NCBI GenBank assembly: GCA_007121975.1
Contig: SKJO01000333.1
Location: 1-8,529, forward strand
Origin: Nitriliruptoraceae bacterium
Lineage (GTDB): Bacteria > Actinomycetota > Nitriliruptoria > Nitriliruptorales > Nitriliruptoraceae
Reading direction: 5' to 3'
Length of the DNA stretch: 8,529 nucleotides
Shown: positions 6,180 to 8,529 of the stretch, one piece after another
Layout of the letters: the number at the start of each line of letters is the position of its first letter
Numbering within the stretch: the first letter of the stretch is position 1
Made by a program: the position numbers and the translations under genes
Notes under the pieces: generated by a model
Database searches by the model: none
What the model was told of the DNA's origin: nothing
The model's input: the letters and a program-made list of their open reading frames with translations, nothing else

Positions 6180-6611
6180 TCACGGCACCACCGTCACGGG
6201 GACGTCGGCGATCTGGGTCAGGGTCGAGGGCACGCTGCCGAACATCCGGGAGCGCATGCGGCTCTCCCCGGTACGCCCGACGATGATGTGCTCGGCGTCG
6301 TACTCGCGGGCCAACTGGTTGAGCAGCTCGGACCGATCGCCATGCTTGGCGACGAGGATGACCTCGACGCCCTCGCCGACCTCACGCCCGGCGGGTTCGA
6401 GCAGTTGGGTACGTGCCGCCTCGAGCTCCTGCTGACGCCGCTGGTGGCGCTGCTCGTTCTCCTCCGGGGTGTTGAACGAGTAGGGCGACCAGGGGATCAC
6501 GTGAGCGAGCACGAGGGTCGCGCCCAGACTCCGTGCCCGGCCGGTGGCGAACTCCAGGGCCCGCCACCCGGCATCGCTGCCGTCCACGCCGACGAGTAAG
6601 ACCTTGCCCAT
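6180..6611 (-). CDS. Universal stress protein (UspA family), ATP-binding type
   Basis: Start ATG 6609-6611 gives 143 residues, the normal single-domain length. On the minus strand it is preceded by AGGGAG with a 6-nt spacer. The frame is open further upstream, but that part is Arg/Pro-rich, unlike the family. The N-terminal strand MGKVLLVGVDGSDAG carries Asp10. The C-terminal ATP site fits G-x2-G-x9-G-S exactly: G112, G115, G125, S126 in VGRTGESRMRSRMFGS. The charged helix after HVIPWSPYSFNTPEE (37-51) is seen in USPs that sit beside transporters. It is cytoplasmic, probably a dimer, and probably ATP-binding. It is the first gene of the unit with the symporter. A role in sensing energy state and tuning transport, as proposed for TeaD with the TeaABC transporter of Halomonas, is inference. 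Confidence 0.93.
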   Translation of the reverse strand: MGKVLLVGVDGSDAGWRALEFATGRARSLGATLVLAHVIPWSPYSFNTPEENEQRHQRRQQELEAARTQLLEPAGREVGEGVEVILVAKHGDRSELLNQLAREYDAEHIIVGRTGESRMRSRMFGSVPSTLTQIADVPVTVVP

Positions 6612-6990
6612 GCTTGGCTCCCTAGCGGTTGATGTCCCGTCGAAGCACGACGAAACAAGGCGCACGCCTGCTGGCGTAGCCCGGCGTTCGCGCCCTCCCC
6701 GAGCGCGCTGCCGCCTCGTGCGGCGGCCGGACGCTAGGCCCCGGGTGCTGGGTTGGCAACCGTCGGGCTCGCCTCCTCGGGCGCGAAGGCGTGCTGGGGG
6801 CGGGGATACGGCCGGGCGCGCGGACGCATGCCGCCGGTCACGGGTGAGCGCAGCCGCGCACCCCGGAGGGCCGTGTTGGCCCGTACGGGGACCGGTGGCG
6901 ACTACGCTCGGATCCGGCAGCAGACCATCTTCTCGTGGCTGCCAAACGAGTGCCGGGCGACCACCCGGCAAGAGCGGAGTGGTGACAGCA
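6612..6990. promoter_or_regulatory. Divergent intergenic region between usp and xylA
   Basis: These 379 bp separate two divergently transcribed genes and must hold both promoters. Long open frames cross it on both strands, but they are Arg/Pro-rich and are a by-product of high GC. Near the usp start there is a 5-bp inverted repeat, CGTCG (6638-6642) and CGACG (6648-6652). A TAnnnT-type hexamer (TACGCT, 6903-6908) lies about 80 nt before xylA, without a convincing -35 box. A nested hairpin lies at 6861-6890. I see no clear XylR operator or riboswitch. Confidence 0.4.
6861..6890 (+). other. Nested hairpin upstream of xylA
   Basis: Outer arms CCCCG (6861-6865) and CGGGG (6886-6890) enclose inner arms GGGCC (6868-6872) and GGCCC (6878-6882), with a 5-nt loop GTGTT and a small 2/3-nt internal loop. 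It lies 100 nt before the xylA start. It could be an operator-like palindrome or a leader structure if transcription begins upstream. Confidence 0.4.
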
Positions 6991-8328
6991 ATGGCCGAGT
7001 TCTTCAGCACCGTCGATGCAGTTCGCTACGAGGGACCCGAGTCGGACAACGACTACGCCTACCGCGTCTACGACGCGGACCGGGTCGTGCTCGGCAAGAC
7101 GATGCGCGAGCACCTGCGGATCGCGGTGTGCTACTGGCACTCGTTCAGCTGGGCCGGCAACGATGTGTTCGGCGCCGGCACCTTCGACCGGCCGTGGATC
7201 GACGGTGAGCTGGCGCCGATGGACGCGGCCAAGGTGAAGATGGAGGCCGCCTTCGAGTTCCTCACCAAGCTCGGCGTGCCCTACTTCTGCTTCCACGACG
7301 TCGACATCGCGCCCGCCGGCGACACCTTCGCCGAGTCGCGCCGCAACCTCGAGGTGATGGTCGCCCAGGCTGAGCAGCACATGGCCGAGACCGGCGTGCA
7401 GTTGCTGTGGGGCACCAGCAACTGCTTCAGCCATCCGCGCTTCGCTGCCGGTGCGGCCACCAACCCCGATCCCGAGGTGTTCGCCTATGCGGCTGCACAG
7501 ATCTCGGCGGCGATGGAGATGACCCACCGGCTCGGTGGCGCCAACTACGTGCTGTGGGGGGGGCGGGAGGGCTACGAGACCCTGCTCAACACCCGCATGC
7601 GCCAGGAGGCCGACCAGCTGGCCCGCTTCCTCCACCTCGTCGTCGAACGCAAGCACGAGCTCGGGTTCGCCGGCACGCTGCTGATCGAACCCAAGCCCCA
7701 GGAGCCGACCAAGCACCAGTACGACTACGACTGCGCCACCGTGCACGGTTTCCTCGACCGCTACGACCTGGCCGAGGAGTTCCGCGTCAACATCGAGTGC
7801 AACCACGCGACGCTGGCCGGCCACTCGTTCCATCACGAGGTCGCCTACGCGGTCGACAACGGCATCTTCGGCAGCGTCGACGCCAACCGGGGCGATGCGC
7901 AGAACGGTTGGGACACCGACCAGTTCCCCAACTCCGTCGAGGAGGTCAGCCTGGCGGTGTACGAGATCCTGCGCGGCGGCGGGTTCGACACCGGCGGGTT
8001 CAACTTCGACACCAAGCTGCGCCGGCAGTCGATGGCCCGCGAGGACCTGTTCCACGGTCACATCGGCGGGATCGACACCCTCGCACAGTCGTTGCTGGTG
8101 GCCGCGGAACTGCTCGAGCGGGGCACGCTCGAGTCGCTGCGCGACGCGCGCTACGCCGGCTGGAGTCAGGGGCTGGGCGCGCAGATCCTCGCGGGGGAGC
8201 ACTCACTGAAGGACCTCGAGCAGCAGGTGGCCTCCGGGCAGCTCGACCCCACGCCGGTCTCCGGGGAGCAGGAGCGGCTCGAGAACCTGGTCAACCGGGC
8301 GCTGTGGCGCGCGATCGCGGCCGGCTGA
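6991..8328 (+). CDS. xylA: Xylose isomerase, class II
   Basis: Protein of 445 residues starting at ATG 6991, preceded by GGTGA (6981-6985) and GGAG (6976-6979). It converts D-xylose to D-xylulose (usually also D-glucose to D-fructose) in the cytoplasm, using two divalent metal ions. Catalytic His102 and Asp105 lie in FCFHDVDIAP (99-108). Metal ligands are E233, E269, H272, D297, D308, D310 and D340, within IEPKP, NIECNHATLAGH, SVDANRGD, GWDTDQFPN and FNFD. All are offset by exactly one from the E. coli XylA numbering as I recall it. The length and the N-terminal EYGP-like start (YEGPESDN, 13-20) place it in class II, the longer form, not the shorter class I form familiar from Streptomyces. 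Cys270 stands where Ala is common. No xylulokinase gene or xylose regulator is next to it in the window. Confidence 0.97.
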   Translation: MAEFFSTVDAVRYEGPESDNDYAYRVYDADRVVLGKTMREHLRIAVCYWHSFSWAGNDVFGAGTFDRPWIDGELAPMDAAKVKMEAAFEFLTKLGVPYFCFHDVDIAPAGDTFAESRRNLEVMVAQAEQHMAETGVQLLWGTSNCFSHPRFAAGAATNPDPEVFAYAAAQISAAMEMTHRLGGANYVLWGGREGYETLLNTRMRQEADQLARFLHLVVERKHELGFAGTLLIEPKPQEPTKHQYDYDCATVHGFLDRYDLAEEFRVNIECNHATLAGHSFHHEVAYAVDNGIFGSVDANRGDAQNGWDTDQFPNSVEEVSLAVYEILRGGGFDTGGFNFDTKLRRQSMAREDLFHGHIGGIDTLAQSLLVAAELLERGTLESLRDARYAGWSQGLGAQILAGEHSLKDLEQQVASGQLDPTPVSGEQERLENLVNRALWRAIAAG

Positions 8329-8351
8329 GCCTGGTACCGCAGAGCACCACG

Positions 8352-8380
8352 CCGGCAAGCAGCGTCCCGGCGAGCAACGT
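8352..8380. repeat. Short imperfect direct repeat after xylA
   Basis: CCGGCAAGCAGCGT (8352-8365) is followed by CCGGCGAGCAACGT (8367-8380), matching at 12 of 14 positions with a 15-bp period. It lies in the non-coding space after the xylA stop. It may be chance or a small tandem duplication. Confidence 0.4.
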
Positions 8381-8424
8381 GCCGTCCGGGCCCGCAGCTG
8401 CGAGGCTACGGGCCCGGCACCGGC
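8381..8424. terminator. GC-rich hairpin between convergent genes, possible two-way terminator
   Basis: CCGGGCCCG (8386-8394) pairs perfectly with CGGGCCCGG (8409-8417) around a 14-nt loop. GCCG (8381-8384) and CGGC (8421-8424) extend it across a small internal loop. It sits between the xylA stop and the stop of the minus-strand gene, where a terminator serving both strands is expected. No T-tract is present on either side. Confidence 0.55.
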
Positions 8425-8529
8425 TCAGTCCTCTTCCTGCATCGAACGCATCGACCACACCAGCGTGCGCATCGAGGGAGGCTGCTCGAGCACGGTGACG
8501 ATCGCCGCGGCGACGTCCTCGGCCCGCAG
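8425..8529 (-). CDS. C-terminus of a probable short-chain dehydrogenase (partial)
   Basis: The stop codon is at 8425-8427 on the minus strand and the frame runs off the window at 8529, so only the last 34 residues are visible. They begin LRAEDVAAAIVTVLEQPPSM and end in acidic residues. The pattern L-x-x-E-D-V-A-x-A-I-x-x-x-L-x-x-P is typical of the C-terminal end of classical SDR oxidoreductases, NAD(P)-dependent enzymes of about 230-260 residues. The cofactor and catalytic motifs lie outside the window, so the family call rests on this tail alone. It converges on xylA with a hairpin between them. Confidence 0.6.
   Translation of the reverse strand: MRAEDVAAAIVTVLEQPPSMRTLVWSMRSMQEED

Noticed and set aside
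6625..6640. DosR-type operator before the universal stress protein gene
   Set aside because: Only a GGGAC half-site is present on the minus strand. The second half of the palindrome is missing.
6876..6908. Promoter with TTGGCC and TACGCT boxes before xylA
   Set aside because: The spacer is 21 nt, too long for a standard promoter, and both boxes are weak matches.
6544..6990. A 149-residue N-terminal extension of xylose isomerase
   Set aside because: The extra part is Arg/Pro-rich, overlaps the stress-protein gene and precedes a good ribosome site. The protein from ATG 6991 already has the full class II length.
6612..7010. A 133-residue N-terminal extension of the universal stress protein
   Set aside because: The upstream residues do not resemble the family and overlap the xylA start. 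ATG 6611 has a good ribosome site and gives the normal length.

Overview
The window is very GC-rich, with a strong preference for G or C at third codon positions and several possible GTG starts. Together with the look of the proteins, this suggests a chromosomal segment from a high-GC actinobacterium-like organism. The repeat style would fit a deep lineage such as Acidimicrobiia or Nitriliruptoria, but that placement is inference. I see no rRNA, tRNA, CRISPR array, transposase or phage gene.

Positions 1-405 hold no convincing gene. They carry a G-run block (1-40) and four copies of a 38-bp hairpin-forming repeat in two pairs (110-330). Next is a two-gene + strand module: a membrane-anchored, ComEC-type metallo-beta-lactamase-fold hydrolase (406 or 427-1590) and a small DUF3006-like protein (1690-2034), followed by a hairpin that may end the unit. 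Positions 2109-3324 look decayed: a broken alpha/beta-hydrolase gene, with a frameshift, a premature stop and probably a deletion, abuts one ATPase domain of an ABC-F protein with no good start. In-frame tandem repeats of 33, 18 and 15 bp occur in the MBL gene, the DUF3006 gene and the ABC remnant, so the left 3.3 kb looks slippage-prone.

An intact calcineurin-like metallophosphoesterase gene (3365-4081, +) converges on the minus-strand genes and overlaps the last of them by 7 bp. The minus-strand set, in transcription order, is a universal stress protein (6611-6180), an AGCS-family sodium:alanine/glycine symporter (6162-4684) and a cyclic-nucleotide-binding-domain protein without a DNA-binding domain (4560-4075). 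The first two are 17 nt apart and very probably co-transcribed. The third follows a 123-nt gap containing a strong hairpin. This is plausibly a transport unit with ATP- or nucleotide-sensing accessory proteins.

A 379-bp divergent intergenic region separates the stress-protein gene from a complete class II xylose isomerase gene, xylA (6991-8333 at most, stop at 8326-8328, +). All metal-binding and catalytic residues are present. No xylulokinase, transporter or regulator gene for xylose is visible. A GC-rich hairpin (8381-8424) lies between xylA and the 3' end of a minus-strand gene that runs off the window and looks like the C-terminus of a short-chain dehydrogenase.

Most genes here are ordinary housekeeping or accessory genes. 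The items most worth a second look are the 38-bp repeat cluster, the symporter operon with its unusual cNMP-domain protein, and the gene-decay zone. I found no clear evidence of a wholly new system.
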